From: JAQICJ01 sp041686345
GTDB taxonomy: Bacteria > Myxococcota_A > Polyangia > HGW-17
NCBI GenBank assembly: GCA_041686345.1
Contig: JAWLEA010000002.1
Location: forward strand, 1 to 64,000
Direction of reading: 5' to 3'
DNA: 64,000 nt
Numbering within the stretch: position 1 is the first letter of the stretch; each line of letters starts with the position of its first letter. Positions 1-8,908 of the stretch are shown piece by piece. Both the position numbers and the translations under genes were made by a program. A model generated the notes under the pieces. The model was not told the DNA's origin and searched no databases. It saw only the letters and a list, made by a program, of their open reading frames with translations.

Positions 1-103
1 GGGAATACTGCTGGAATGTTTGGGGGGGCAAATAGGGGGATAATTAGGTATATCGGGTTGGGAGGAAGAGGGGGACTTGACCTGGTCGGGTTTATTTTTA
101 TTT

Positions 104-2203
104 TTATTTGAGGATACGATTATTTATGAGGTTTGTTGATATTTTGGCAGTTGAGTATACCAAGGCGCCAGTGGGACATTCTTCTACGCATTTTCCACAA
201 CCGTCACAAGATGTTTCAACCAGTTTTTTCTTCATTGGAGGACGAATAACTGTGTTGAACCCTCGTTTTTCAAAAGCCAGAGCATAGCATTTTTTGTCCA
301 ATTCGCAGATTCTTACACAATTACCGCAAGTTATGCATTTATTTGATTCAAATACAATATCTGGATGAGAATCATCAATATATATGTCTCTGATTTCTCC
401 ATATTGGAAACGTTTGCTGTCTGGTTGCCAAATATCAGCATAAGATCTGAATTTGCATTTATCCACGCCTCTGCATCCACATTCCATGCACCGTTCACTT
501 TCTTCTTTTGCCTGCTCTACAGAATAACCAAGAGCAACTTCCCTGAAATCTGTATTCGCTTGGGAAGGCTTAAGATGGGGCATAGGAATCGGTGCTTCCT
601 TTTCGTATTTTTCATAAACTATCTCGGGAATAGAATCAAGGGGACCGATGGTAACCCTGTACAACTCGGGCAATCCCGTTACTTCCTGACCTCTGAGATA
701 TTGGTCAATGGAAACTGCCGCAATTTTACCCATTCCAGCTGCTCTAACCGCGATGTCAGGACCCAAAACTGCATCTCCGCCGGAAAAAACTCCTTCTATA
801 TTGGTGGCCATGGTTTTTTCATCAACGATAATGCTTCCCCAGCGAGTCAAATTGATCTTGCTGTCTTCAAAACCAGCATTGCTGACTTTTTGTCCAATGG
901 CGCTGATAACGGTATCAACCACAACTTCATATTCAGAATCTTCAATCGGAAGAGGACGACGACGACCACTGGCATCAGGTTCGCCCAATTTCATTTTCAC
1001 CATGTTTACATGAACTTTGCCGTTTTTGTGCTCAACTTTGGTGGGAGAAGTCAGTAAATTGAGTTGAACTCCATCTTCTTCAGCTTCCTTTATTTCAAAC
1101 TCCCAAGCCGGCATTTCCTTGCGGGATCGCCGATAGTAAATACCCGATTCTTCAACTCCCAGTCTGATTGCTGTTCTGACTGCATCGATGGCACTGTTTC
1201 CACCCCCTACTATCATGACTTTTTTGCCAATATTGTCTATCTTGCCAGTTTCAACTTTTTCCAGAAATTCAATTGCACTGATAACCCCCTTGGCATCTTC
1301 ACCTTCAACTCTCATGCTTGATGCATTCTGAGCTCCTATACCTACAAAAACTGCATCATATTTATTTTTTAAATCATCAAAATCAATATTTTCACCAACA
1401 GTTTTATTATAATGGAATTCAACTCCCAGTTTTTCTATCATTTTGACTTCTTCATCTATGACACTGCCCGGAAGCCTGAAAGAGGGAATTCCATATCTCA
1501 TCATTCCTCCCGGAGCAGCATGACTTTCAAATACAACGGCACTATGTCCCATTAATTGGATAAAATATGCAACGGCCAATCCAGATGGACCTGCCCCGAT
1601 AACAGCAACCTTTTTGCCGGTGGAATCTTGCTTTTTGGGTAAATATCTTTCCTCCACAGGTTTTTTCAGATCAACATCAGCCGCGTATCTCTTGAGATTC
1701 ATTATGGAAACAGGATCTTCAACCAATGTGCGACGACATCCACTTTCACAAGGTGCGGGACAGATTCTTCCCAAACAAGCAGGAAAAGGCAAAGAGCGCT
1801 TAATGATTTCAATTGATTTTTCTGGATTATCTCGAGATATTTCAGCGATAAAGCCTGGAATATCTATTCCGGTGGGACATTCCACATGACAGGGAGCAAA
1901 ACAATCACCGATATGATCTGAGAATAACAATTCCAGAGCTGCTTTGCGTGCTTCATCTATTTGAGGAGATTGAGTCTTTACCTTCATTCCATCCATGACT
2001 TGAGTGGAACAGGAAGGCAGCAGGTTTGAACTTCCCTCAACTTCAACCACACACATAAAACAGGAAGCATAAGGATCAAAACGTTTTATATAACAGAGAG
2101 TGGGTATATCCTTGCCCAATTCCCTTGCTGCTTCCAAAACTGTCTTATCAGCATTTACAGTGATCTGTTTTCCATCAATTGTTAATTTTACTTGTTTACT
2201 CAT
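104..2203 (-). CDS. stnA: Stn-type transhydrogenase, GltD/NfnB-like flavoprotein subunit with Fe-S domains
   Basis: A 699-residue cytoplasmic flavoprotein. Residues 1-75 form a [2Fe-2S] ferredoxin domain (Cys37, Cys48, Cys51, Cys65). Next comes a GltD/DPYD-like cysteine region (Cys101, 105, 109, 148, 152, 156). Two Rossmann folds follow, for FAD (GAGPSG, 203-208) and NAD(P)H (GGGNSA, 333-338). The C-terminus carries two [4Fe-4S] motifs (CITCGNC and CDGCGKC). A GltD-like core fused to NuoG/HydA-like Fe-S domains, next to NuoE- and NuoF-like genes, matches the Stn family of ferredoxin-dependent NAD/NADP transhydrogenases described from Sporomusa. The start is supported by AAAGG six bases upstream. 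It is the last of three co-directional genes, 76 bp after stnB. An accessory subunit of a hydrogenase or formate dehydrogenase is the main alternative, but no such catalytic subunit is in view. Confidence 0.8.
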   Translation of the reverse strand: MSKQVKLTIDGKQITVNADKTVLEAARELGKDIPTLCYIKRFDPYASCFMCVVEVEGSSNLLPSCSTQVMDGMKVKTQSPQIDEARKAALELLFSDHIGDCFAPCHVECPTGIDIPGFIAEISRDNPEKSIEIIKRSLPFPACLGRICPAPCESGCRRTLVEDPVSIMNLKRYAADVDLKKPVEERYLPKKQDSTGKKVAVIGAGPSGLAVAYFIQLMGHSAVVFESHAAPGGMMRYGIPSFRLPGSVIDEEVKMIEKLGVEFHYNKTVGENIDFDDLKNKYDAVFVGIGAQNASSMRVEGEDAKGVISAIEFLEKVETGKIDNIGKKVMIVGGGNSAIDAVRTAIRLGVEESGIYYRRSRKEMPAWEFEIKEAEEDGVQLNLLTSPTKVEHKNGKVHVNMVKMKLGEPDASGRRRPLPIEDSEYEVVVDTVISAIGQKVSNAGFEDSKINLTRWGSIIVDEKTMATNIEGVFSGGDAVLGPDIAVRAAGMGKIAAVSIDQYLRGQEVTGLPELYRVTIGPLDSIPEIVYEKYEKEAPIPMPHLKPSQANTDFREVALGYSVEQAKEESERCMECGCRGVDKCKFRSYADIWQPDSKRFQYGEIRDIYIDDSHPDIVFESNKCITCGNCVRICELDKKCYALAFEKRGFNTVIRPPMKKKLVETSCDGCGKCVEECPTGALVYSTAKISTNLINNRILK

Positions 2204-2279
2204 GGCTAACCTTTATTAATTTCTGCCAATCATCAGAGGCACAAATTCAATTGTGACTTACCCTGATGACGGTCTAGGC

Positions 2280-4073
2280 TTATTCGGTAATCACAGCTTC
2301 AAATCTGCAAACATCCTTGCATATTCCACATTTAATGCACTTATCCTGATCAATGGAAAAGCTGCCCGCTTTTTTGGCTGTACCTGAAACAGCATTGGTA
2401 GGGCAGTTGATTTTGCAGGAATTGCATCCGGTGCAATTTTCTTTGACAATTCTAAAAGTGGTCAGTGCTTTGCAAGAACCGGCCGGACATTTTTTTTGCT
2501 TGATATGAGCTTCATATTCTTCTTTGAAATATTTTAAAGTTGTCAGAACAGGATTGGGAGCTGTTTGTCCCAAACCGCAAAGAGAAGTGTTTTTAACTTT
2601 ATGGGCTAAAAATTCCAATTCCTCCAAAGATTTCTCAGTTCCTTTGCCATCACAGATTTTCTCCAGAATTTCCAGCATTCTGGTAGTTCCTATTCGGCAA
2701 AAGGTACACTTGCCACAAGATTCATCTTTGGTAAAAGAAAGAAAAAATTTAGCCACATCCACCATGCAGGCACTTTCATCCATTACGACCAAACCTCCGG
2801 AACCCATGATGGCTCCAGTTTTGTTGACCTCATCGTAATCGACAATAGTGTCGAATAATTCCACCGGAATACAACCACCTGAAGGACCGCCAATCTGAAC
2901 TGCCTTGATGGGATATCTGGTAGAAGAGCCTCCGGCAATATCTTCAACTATTTCTTGTATGGTTATTCCCATTGGGACTTCGGCAAGCCCTCCTCTTTTA
3001 ATTTTTCCCGCCAAAGCAAATACTTTGGTACCTTTACTTTTTTCAGTGCCTACCGAGGCAAATTTATCTCCTCCGTTCATCATAATCCAGGCAATATTGG
3101 ACAGGGTTTCCACATTATTTATATTGGTGGGATACCCCCATAAACCTGACTGAGCAGGATAAGGAGGTCGAGGACGCGGCATACCTCTTTTCCCTTCAAT
3201 TGAAGCCATCAGAGCAGTTTCCTCTCCACAAACAAAAGCTCCTGCACCTTCTTTGATTTTGAGTTGAAAAGAAAAATCAGTACCGCAAATATTATCTCCC
3301 AGATAATTATACTCCACAGCTTGTTCTATGGCGATTTTGAGTCGTTTGATGGCTAGTGGATATTCAGCCCGACAATATATGTAACCATCGTTGGATCCAA
3401 TAGCATAAGCAGCAATCACCATTCCTTCCAACAAATTATGGGGATCACTTTCCAGAACTGAACGATCCATGAAAGCTCCTGGATCTCCCTCATCAGCATT
3501 GCAAATCAGATATTTTTTTTCTGCTTTTTCCCGGCCGGTAAATTTCCATTTGAGAGCCGTGGGAAATCCTGCACCTCCTCGACCCCTCAATCCTGATTTG
3601 TCAACTTCGTCAACAATCCAGTCTTTACCTTTTTTCAAAGCCATTTTCAATCCTTCGTAACCACCTTTTTCAATATATTCATCAATGGATTCCGGATTTA
3701 TAACTCCACAGTTCCTCAGACAAATTCTGGTCTGTTTTTCCAAAAAAGCACCGGAGGATTCTTCTTTATTTTCCAGATCCATGGATAATTTGCTCATTGG
3801 CTGTCCCTGAAGTAAATGACGATCAAAAATGATCTCCATTTTTTTGGGATTGAGATCTCCATAGAAAAATACTCGACCATCTTTGTCCCTGTATTCGATC
3901 ATGGGTTCTCGATGACACATTCCGATACATCCTGTGGGAGTAACATCAATATCAACTGTATTTTCTTTTATTTTTTTCCTCAGTACTTTTTCGATCTCTT
4001 TCGCACCTGCAGCTACTCCACAAGTACCCAGCCCCACTTTAATTACAGGTTTTTGCTCAAATTTTGCGGTCAT
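2280..4073 (-). CDS. stnB: Stn-type transhydrogenase, NuoF/HydB-like NADH- and FMN-binding subunit
   Basis: A 597-residue NuoF/HydB-like subunit. The N-terminal 90 residues are a thioredoxin-like [2Fe-2S] domain (GTCGVAAG, then GCIGMC). The centre has the FMN/NADH-binding signature GRGGAGFPTALKW and the GEETALMASIEG motif, followed by an SLBB region. The NuoF-type [4Fe-4S] motif CGKCTFCRIGT comes next. Two ferredoxin-like clusters end the protein (CTGCNSCKINCP, CIKCGICKDVC). This layout is that of HydB-type bifurcating subunits rather than respiratory NuoF, which lacks the terminal ferredoxin domain. I start at 4073 because GGAGG lies seven bases upstream; an in-frame codon at 4121 would add 16 unconserved residues. 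It is separated from stnC by a 162-bp-family hairpin element. Confidence 0.85.
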   Translation of the reverse strand: MTAKFEQKPVIKVGLGTCGVAAGAKEIEKVLRKKIKENTVDIDVTPTGCIGMCHREPMIEYRDKDGRVFFYGDLNPKKMEIIFDRHLLQGQPMSKLSMDLENKEESSGAFLEKQTRICLRNCGVINPESIDEYIEKGGYEGLKMALKKGKDWIVDEVDKSGLRGRGGAGFPTALKWKFTGREKAEKKYLICNADEGDPGAFMDRSVLESDPHNLLEGMVIAAYAIGSNDGYIYCRAEYPLAIKRLKIAIEQAVEYNYLGDNICGTDFSFQLKIKEGAGAFVCGEETALMASIEGKRGMPRPRPPYPAQSGLWGYPTNINNVETLSNIAWIMMNGGDKFASVGTEKSKGTKVFALAGKIKRGGLAEVPMGITIQEIVEDIAGGSSTRYPIKAVQIGGPSGGCIPVELFDTIVDYDEVNKTGAIMGSGGLVVMDESACMVDVAKFFLSFTKDESCGKCTFCRIGTTRMLEILEKICDGKGTEKSLEELEFLAHKVKNTSLCGLGQTAPNPVLTTLKYFKEEYEAHIKQKKCPAGSCKALTTFRIVKENCTGCNSCKINCPTNAVSGTAKKAGSFSIDQDKCIKCGICKDVCRFEAVITE

Positions 4074-4131
4074 TAAAAACCTCCAATGAAGATAATTTGT
4101 TTGATATAATACTTTTTTCAAAAACTGCTTA

Positions 4132-4292
4132 ATTCCTATCTCAGAATGGGGGTTATTGGCTGAATGAGAAGTTTGCCTCAGAAGCGCGAAGCAACTTTGA
4201 AGATATAGCTACTACTATTTCAAAAAGTTACGACAAAAATGATAAGGGAAATTCCAATTTCAGACTTTAACCTGCCTTTTTGGGATGGGAAT
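4132..4292 (+). repeat. 162-bp hairpin element, diverged copy inside the stn operon
   Basis: This 161-bp copy lies between stnC and stnB, ending 4 bp from the stnC stop and about 58 bp upstream of the stnB start. The left end is degenerate (ATTCCTATCTC), while the right end keeps TTTTTGGGATGGGA. The inner parts GGGGGTTATTGGCTGAATGA and GAAGTTTGCCTCAGA match the other type-1 copies. No good 6-bp flanking repeat is visible, which fits an old insertion. It would be transcribed as part of the operon mRNA. Confidence 0.85.
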
Positions 4293-4296
4293 GATC

Positions 4297-4752
4297 TTAT
4301 ATTTTCTTAACAATATTCAACAGTTTTTTTGCATTCAACTTGCCGCGGGTATCATCTCCAATCACGACAACCGGTGCCAGAGAGCAACAACCTACGCAAG
4401 CTACACTTTCCAGAGTGAATTTCATATCAGAAGTGGTTTCACCATCATTTATTCCAAATTCGCTTTCGAGTGTTTCGGTGAGAGTACCGGCTCCTCCCAC
4501 GTGACAGGCTGTACCATGACATACTTTGACAATATGTTCACCTACAGGATTTAACCTGAATTGAGAATAAAAAGTTGCAACTCCATAAAGTTGAGATGGA
4601 TTAATATCAGTTAATTCACAAACCTTTTCCAAAGCCTCCATGGGTAAATAACCGAATTTATCCTGCAACTTTTGAAGTACAGGAATCGCCTGAGAAAGAT
4701 CTCTGCCGGTTTCGCCAATGATTTCCTGAACTGCTGCTTCGATTTCATTCAT
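4297..4752 (-). CDS. stnC: Stn-type transhydrogenase, NuoE/HydC-like [2Fe-2S] subunit
   Basis: A 151-residue thioredoxin-fold [2Fe-2S] protein of the NuoE/HydC family. The four cluster cysteines are in CHGTAC (near residue 88) and CVGCC (near 128). The N-terminal helical part (LSQAIPVLQKLQDKFGYLP) is typical of the family, and the length is normal. It is the first gene of the minus-strand stn cluster, with a strong site (AAGGAG) seven bases before the ATG. It should pass electrons between the NuoF-like subunit and the rest of the complex. A diverged hairpin element follows its stop codon at once, and two more element units lie upstream of its start (4889-5124). Confidence 0.85.
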   Translation of the reverse strand: MNEIEAAVQEIIGETGRDLSQAIPVLQKLQDKFGYLPMEALEKVCELTDINPSQLYGVATFYSQFRLNPVGEHIVKVCHGTACHVGGAGTLTETLESEFGINDGETTSDMKFTLESVACVGCCSLAPVVVIGDDTRGKLNAKKLLNIVKKI

Positions 4753-4888
4753 TTAAAAACTCCTTCTCAAAACTGAATTGAGAAAATAAAATCCATTTCA
4801 CCAGAAATTAAATTTGGTGAAATGGATCACTAAACAATAGGGCGAACTGAAAACAAAGTTGAAATAAAAAAAACTTTACAGGTATTTA

Positions 4889-4962
4889 GTTTCCATCCCA
4901 GAATGGGGGTTTTTGATTGAATAAGAAGCTTGCCTCAAATGCGCGGAATAACTTCGCAGATA
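4889..4962 (+). repeat. 162-bp hairpin element, left-half fragment (74 bp)
   Basis: This is the left 74 bp of a type-1 element (GTTTCCATCCCAGAATGGGG through GCGCGGAATAACTTCGCAGA). It breaks off near the centre of the palindrome, where a complete copy begins at 4963. The hexamer TATTTA precedes it (4883-4888) and recurs after the neighbouring full copy (5125-5130), so the flanking repeat brackets the pair. Confidence 0.85.
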
Positions 4963-5124
4963 GTTCTCGTTTCAGGATGCAGATTATTGGCTGCGGTTGA
5001 AGTTGGATTGAGATGCGCGGAGTAATTTCGCAGACATAGTAGGCACTATTTCAAAAAGTTATAACAAAACTGATGAGGTAAAATTCCGCATTCAGGCGAT
5101 GACCTTCCTGTTTGGGATGGGAAC
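4963..5124 (+). repeat. 162-bp hairpin element, full-length copy joined to a left-half fragment
   Basis: This copy is exactly 162 bp, with a degenerate left end (GTTCTCGTTTCAG) and an intact right end (TTTGGGATGGGAAC). The left arm is type 2 (TTGGATTGAGATGCGCGG) but the right arm is type 1 (GATGAGGTAAAATT), so it is a hybrid. TATTTA follows at 5125-5130. It sits upstream of stnC in a gene-free stretch. Confidence 0.85.
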
Positions 5125-5130
5125 TATTTA

Positions 5131-5455
5131 TATATTATTTTGGGAAATTCCAACCTGTAGATGAACTCAAATTTCAAGCCACAAACGATGACCGTATTCT
5201 TTGAAACAAAAACTAATTTTGAATCTGCAAAAAATAGACATGGAACCCAAAGCGGTTTCTTGGAAAATGTTATTCTGACTCCTGTTACCGGGAACATGAT
5301 TTTTTGGAGAAAATTAGGCAAAACACCCAAAGTTCATAATGATTATTAGCAAAAGTACTTTTATAAAACAACAGGAAAATAGATATTCAGTCAACCTGTA
5401 TTCAGTTCACTGATTTTATTGAATTCTAAAATGTATATTTTGATTTTGCGAAAAA
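5131..5455. other. Gene-free interval between hairpin elements and coiled-coil gene
   Basis: No convincing gene is visible here. The short open frames on both strands (about 60-68 codons) overlap each other, lack ribosome-binding sites and match no family I recognise. The interval lies downstream of the minus-strand gene ending at 5456 and upstream of stnC, so it may hold the stn promoter, but I could not fix a -35/-10 pair. Confidence 0.5.
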
Positions 5456-6535
5456 TCATTCTCCGGTATTTTGAGAATCCTCTTTGGCTTTTTCCTGTTG
5501 GGCTTTATCGAGAATCCTTTCTAGTTGCTGCTTTTTTATTTCCCTTTCTTCAGCCAGATTACGATCCACCAGTTCTTCTGTTTCTTTGTCGTAAATGTTC
5601 ATTCCATCGACTATGTCTTCAACATTCTGGGTAAGATAACGGGAAGTTTCCGAGGCTATGGTGGCCACCTGACTCATGCTTTTTTTCAAGGACTCCATGG
5701 ATTGGGTGACATTGAGTGACAACTCTCCCGCTTCGGAAAGGGTAGCCAAAGAACTGACATGCTGACGCAATTCATCAAGCACTGTCTGGGCGGCTTCATA
5801 GATAATGGTCATATTTGAGTGAAGATTGTGGGAAATTTCGAGAAAATTTCCATTCATCTTGATAACAGATTCAAGCCTATCCTGAGCATTGTCAAATAAT
5901 CTCATTTTTTGACCATTATCCCAGATCAGGCGATCAACTTCTGCCTGAGCCAATTCCAATGCCCGATACTCTTCACTGTTTTTATCTTCTAATTTATCGA
6001 GTTCAGTTTGAATCTCCTCCATTGACTCCTTCAAACCCAAAACAATTTCCACCTGAGCTTTTTTATTTTGAGCCGCTTCTAATTGTTTCTGATGGAGAAC
6101 TTCCAGATCATCTCTCAAATTATCCATTGTTTCTTCCACTCTTTCAAGATAGGAGGCTGTCTGTCTGACTCTGATGTCAGCTATTTCAACTTTGGTTTCA
6201 AGCAATTCTTTGAGAGAACGTCTACGAAAAGGTTTGCCAACAAGTGGTATTCTGGCCAAAAAACCTTTAAACCCCCTGGACATGGATCCCTGTTCTCCCG
6301 AAGCCATTGTTTTAAATTCATCCATGAGAGAACGCTGGTCCTCAATTTCTTTGTTCATTTCCTGGGAAAGCTTGTCATGCTCTTCTTTTAAAACTTTGAG
6401 ATCTTTTACATGGTTCTGATGATTCTGACGATATTTGGAAACCATGGCTCCAACAGAATCACGAGAATACTTACTACCATCATATTCAACCTGTTTTTGC
6501 TTGATTTTATCTACCTTATCAAGAATATCTGACAT
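5456..6535 (-). CDS. Coiled-coil protein of unknown function
   Basis: A 359-residue soluble protein with no signal peptide or membrane span. Residues about 45-80, 105-215 and 325-355 are charged heptad-like helices. A short basic non-helical stretch (GFLARIPLVGKPFRRRS, near 90-106) sits between the first two. The region around 225-320 alternates hydrophobic and polar residues (SLATLSEAGELSLNVTQSMESL) and loosely recalls TelA-like or methyl-accepting helices, but I would not assign a family. The start is supported by GGGAGGAG seven bases before the ATG. No neighbour suggests an operon. I do not recognise the gene. Confidence 0.7.
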   Translation of the reverse strand: MSDILDKVDKIKQKQVEYDGSKYSRDSVGAMVSKYRQNHQNHVKDLKVLKEEHDKLSQEMNKEIEDQRSLMDEFKTMASGEQGSMSRGFKGFLARIPLVGKPFRRRSLKELLETKVEIADIRVRQTASYLERVEETMDNLRDDLEVLHQKQLEAAQNKKAQVEIVLGLKESMEEIQTELDKLEDKNSEEYRALELAQAEVDRLIWDNGQKMRLFDNAQDRLESVIKMNGNFLEISHNLHSNMTIIYEAAQTVLDELRQHVSSLATLSEAGELSLNVTQSMESLKKSMSQVATIASETSRYLTQNVEDIVDGMNIYDKETEELVDRNLAEEREIKKQQLERILDKAQQEKAKEDSQNTGE

Positions 6536-6634
6536 TTAACGCTCCTCCCGACAGCATAGCCGAATCTGTTGCCATCACCGCAATTTAAATTATTGATTCC
6601 TGTCTAAAAATGGCGGTATTTGCAACTTTAAATA

Positions 6635-6796
6635 ATTCACATCCCAAACAGGAAGGTTGCAGGCTGGCGACGGAATTTGAATTAATCTGCTTTGTTTTAA
6701 CTTCTTGAAATAGTATCAACTATGTCTTCGAAGTTATTCCGCGTATCTCAATCCAATTTCTTCACCAGTCAAAAACACCACTTCTGGGATGGCAAC
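6635..6796 (-). repeat. 162-bp hairpin element, full copy (type 2, reverse orientation)
   Basis: The copy is 162 bp between exact direct repeats TAAATA (6629-6634 and 6797-6802). Read on the minus strand it begins GTTGCCATCCCAGAAGTGG and ends TTTGGGATGTGAAT. It carries the type-2 arms (AAATTGGATTGAGAT and AGATTAATTCAAATT), which can pair with each other. It lies between the start of the minus-strand coiled-coil gene and the start of the plus-strand kinase. Confidence 0.9.
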
Positions 6797-6937
6797 TAAA
6801 TAATAAAAATAATGATTTTTTTAAAAAAATATAATATTGTCGATATAATAATACAGTGGCTAAAATTTTTATCAGCCAAATTTTTGTTTCCTTTATTTTG
6901 TTTAATAACATATTTACCCTTTTGAAGCATTATAAAA

Positions 6938-8419
6938 ATGGAGAATCTCCTTAAAATTTCAGACATATTTCAGATGATGCTCAACATTTCCCAAATCAAG
7001 AGCATTGATGAAGCCATTGAAACTTTTGTCAATACTCTCAATGAACAATTGGATTCAGTAACAATCGAACGTTATTACGGTCAGGAAACTGAAAAAAGTT
7101 TCAAAATCACAACTGATAATTTTTATTTTGGGCAATTAATAATCAACGGCTCCATGGAAAAAATCCCGGCTGAAACCATAATCCTGATCCTGAAATCGAT
7201 CAAACTCCTCTCTATCTTTCTGGAAAACATCAAAAAAGAAGAATTTCTGTTTAAAAAACAGGAAGAATTGCAAAAATCAGCCAAAAACAAATCGAGATTG
7301 ATGCACCAGTTCGAAGATTACTATTTTGATCTTGCCGCAATTATCAATGAGGGCCTTATAGTTGTGGACGACAACTTCAAAGTAGAATTATGGAATTCAA
7401 AATGTGAAAAATTTACCGGCATCAATTCCAATCAAGCCAAGGGGGAAAAATTATGGACTTTATTAAGCGTAATTGAAAAAGAAACCATGATTCCCTTTTT
7501 TATGGAAATCAAAGAATCCCAAAAAACCAAAATATTCAATCAAAAGCTGGTATTGAACAAAATTGATTATATTTTTCAATTAACCATTGCCTACAAACAA
7601 AATAATTATTTTATTCTGATCAAAGATATTACCGAAGAAGAAAAGCAAAAAGCAAACAAGAAAAAGTTAAAAAAGCAGATCAATTCCCTCAAAAGAATTG
7701 AAAGTCTCAATATGATGGCTGGAGGAATAGCACATGATTTCAATAATATGCTTACTGTTATTCTGGGTCATCTGGGTTTTCTCGCGGAATGTAAAAACCA
7801 AAATCCAAAAACCAGGGAAAGCTTGGAAGCAATTGATGCAACCACCAAAAAAATGTCCAATATCGTGCAGAGTATCCTTGCTTATTCGGGCAATCTCCAT
7901 CTCATCAATGATTCCTTTTCCCTGTTTGAATTGACTCAAAATATTATCAACCAGATTAAACCAAGACTTGGCAACCACATAGAACTTTTCCTCAAAAACG
8001 GGCTCAAAAATTCCATAGTTCAAGCTGATGAAACCCAAATCCGCAAAGTCATTCTCCATCTTCTGGCTAATTCCATTGAAGCCCTTGAAAACAATTCCCA
8101 AGGCAAAATTACCATCAACATCGGTCTTGATTTTTTCAGCAGCGAAGTTTTAAAAGATTCAGCCGTACCCAATGTAAAACCAGGTGAATACTACTATCTG
8201 GAAATTCAAGACAACGGTCATGGAATCCAGAAAGAAATCAAAGGAAAAGTATTTGATCCATTTTTTACTACCAAATTTCAAGGTAGAGGTCTGGGACTTT
8301 CCTCCACCTTCGGTATCATTAAAAGTCACCATGGAACCATTTTTCTCAAATCCAAACAGGAACAATTCACCACCGTAAAAATTCTTCTCCCGCCTCTTGA
8401 TAAACATAATCTTTTTTAA
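6938..8419 (+). CDS. PAS-domain sensor histidine kinase, soluble
   Basis: A 493-residue histidine kinase with no membrane span. Residues 1-110 form an uncharacterised, possibly GAF-like input region, followed by a short coiled coil. A PAS domain covers about 125-235 (IINEGLIVVDDNFKVELWN). The HisKA box MMAGGIAHDFNN has the phospho-acceptor His266. The ATPase domain shows the N box (HLLANSIEAL), G1 (DNGHGI) and G2 (GRGLGLSS). The HDFNN form of the box is common in kinases that pair with a receiver, but no receiver domain or response regulator gene is adjacent, so its partner is elsewhere. There is only weak ribosome-site similarity before the ATG. The protein should autophosphorylate in response to a cytoplasmic signal. 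Confidence 0.88.
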   Translation: MENLLKISDIFQMMLNISQIKSIDEAIETFVNTLNEQLDSVTIERYYGQETEKSFKITTDNFYFGQLIINGSMEKIPAETIILILKSIKLLSIFLENIKKEEFLFKKQEELQKSAKNKSRLMHQFEDYYFDLAAIINEGLIVVDDNFKVELWNSKCEKFTGINSNQAKGEKLWTLLSVIEKETMIPFFMEIKESQKTKIFNQKLVLNKIDYIFQLTIAYKQNNYFILIKDITEEEKQKANKKKLKKQINSLKRIESLNMMAGGIAHDFNNMLTVILGHLGFLAECKNQNPKTRESLEAIDATTKKMSNIVQSILAYSGNLHLINDSFSLFELTQNIINQIKPRLGNHIELFLKNGLKNSIVQADETQIRKVILHLLANSIEALENNSQGKITINIGLDFFSSEVLKDSAVPNVKPGEYYYLEIQDNGHGIQKEIKGKVFDPFFTTKFQGRGLGLSSTFGIIKSHHGTIFLKSKQEQFTTVKILLPPLDKHNLF

Positions 8420-8557
8420 ATTTTATTTACAAATTAAAGTTCATCTCTCAAAAATTAACAGAAAAAAAGAATAATTTCGCGTGAAAATCTGGAATAAAGG
8501 GAAAGAGAATTAGCAGGAAGGAAGGAATAAGAAGGAAAAAATAAAGGAATAAACGGG

Positions 8558-8908
8558 TTATTTGGTATATTTGATTTTTACCCTTCTAATATCACTTCTA
8601 CCTTTAAGCTTGAGATATTTTTTCATCCTGGCGAAGATTTTATTGCCTATTCCTTTGATTCTTTTGATTTGATGAATTTTGGAAAACTTCTTCTTTTGAC
8701 GGTATTTTGCAATTGCAGCAGCTTTTTTTCTGCCAATTCCGGGAATTATTACCATCTTCTTGGTAGATGCATTATTGATATTGAGTTTTCCCGAAATTTT
8801 CCATCTGTACTTTCTCGATTTTCTTTTGGCTTTTACAGTTGAGAAGTGAAAACCTCCAACCAAAACAGAAAATAAGACAACCAACGAACAAAAAATACGC
8901 ATTTTCAT
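8558..8908 (-). CDS. Small exported ComEA-like helix-hairpin-helix protein
   Basis: A 116-residue protein. Residues 1-24 are a signal peptide (MKMRIFCSLVVLFSVLVGG...). A basic linker and one paired helix-hairpin-helix domain follow (LNINNASTKKMVIIPGIGRKKAAAIA, then IKRIKGIGNKIFARM). The LNINNA...L..IPGIG pattern is that of ComEA, the DNA-binding protein of natural transformation. The periplasmic location and strong positive charge fit double-stranded DNA binding. I start at 8908 because AAGGAG lies 6 bases upstream; an in-frame codon at 8953 would add 15 residues before the signal peptide. No other competence gene is nearby. Confidence 0.8.
   Translation of the reverse strand: MKMRIFCSLVVLFSVLVGGFHFSTVKAKRKSRKYRWKISGKLNINNASTKKMVIIPGIGRKKAAAIAKYRQKKKFSKIHQIKRIKGIGNKIFARMKKYLKLKGRSDIRRVKIKYTK

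Noticed and set aside
1..103. G-rich runs (several GGG to GGGGGGG) at the left edge
   Set aside because: This could form a G-quadruplex, but it is at the window edge with no gene context to give it meaning, so I do not claim it.
365..1057. Open frame of 230 codons on the plus strand
   Set aside because: It lies antisense to stnA, whose Fe-S and Rossmann motifs are clear; the antisense product has no recognisable domain.
5124..5349. Two overlapping short frames of 62 and 68 codons
   Set aside because: They overlap on opposite strands, lack ribosome sites and have no family features.
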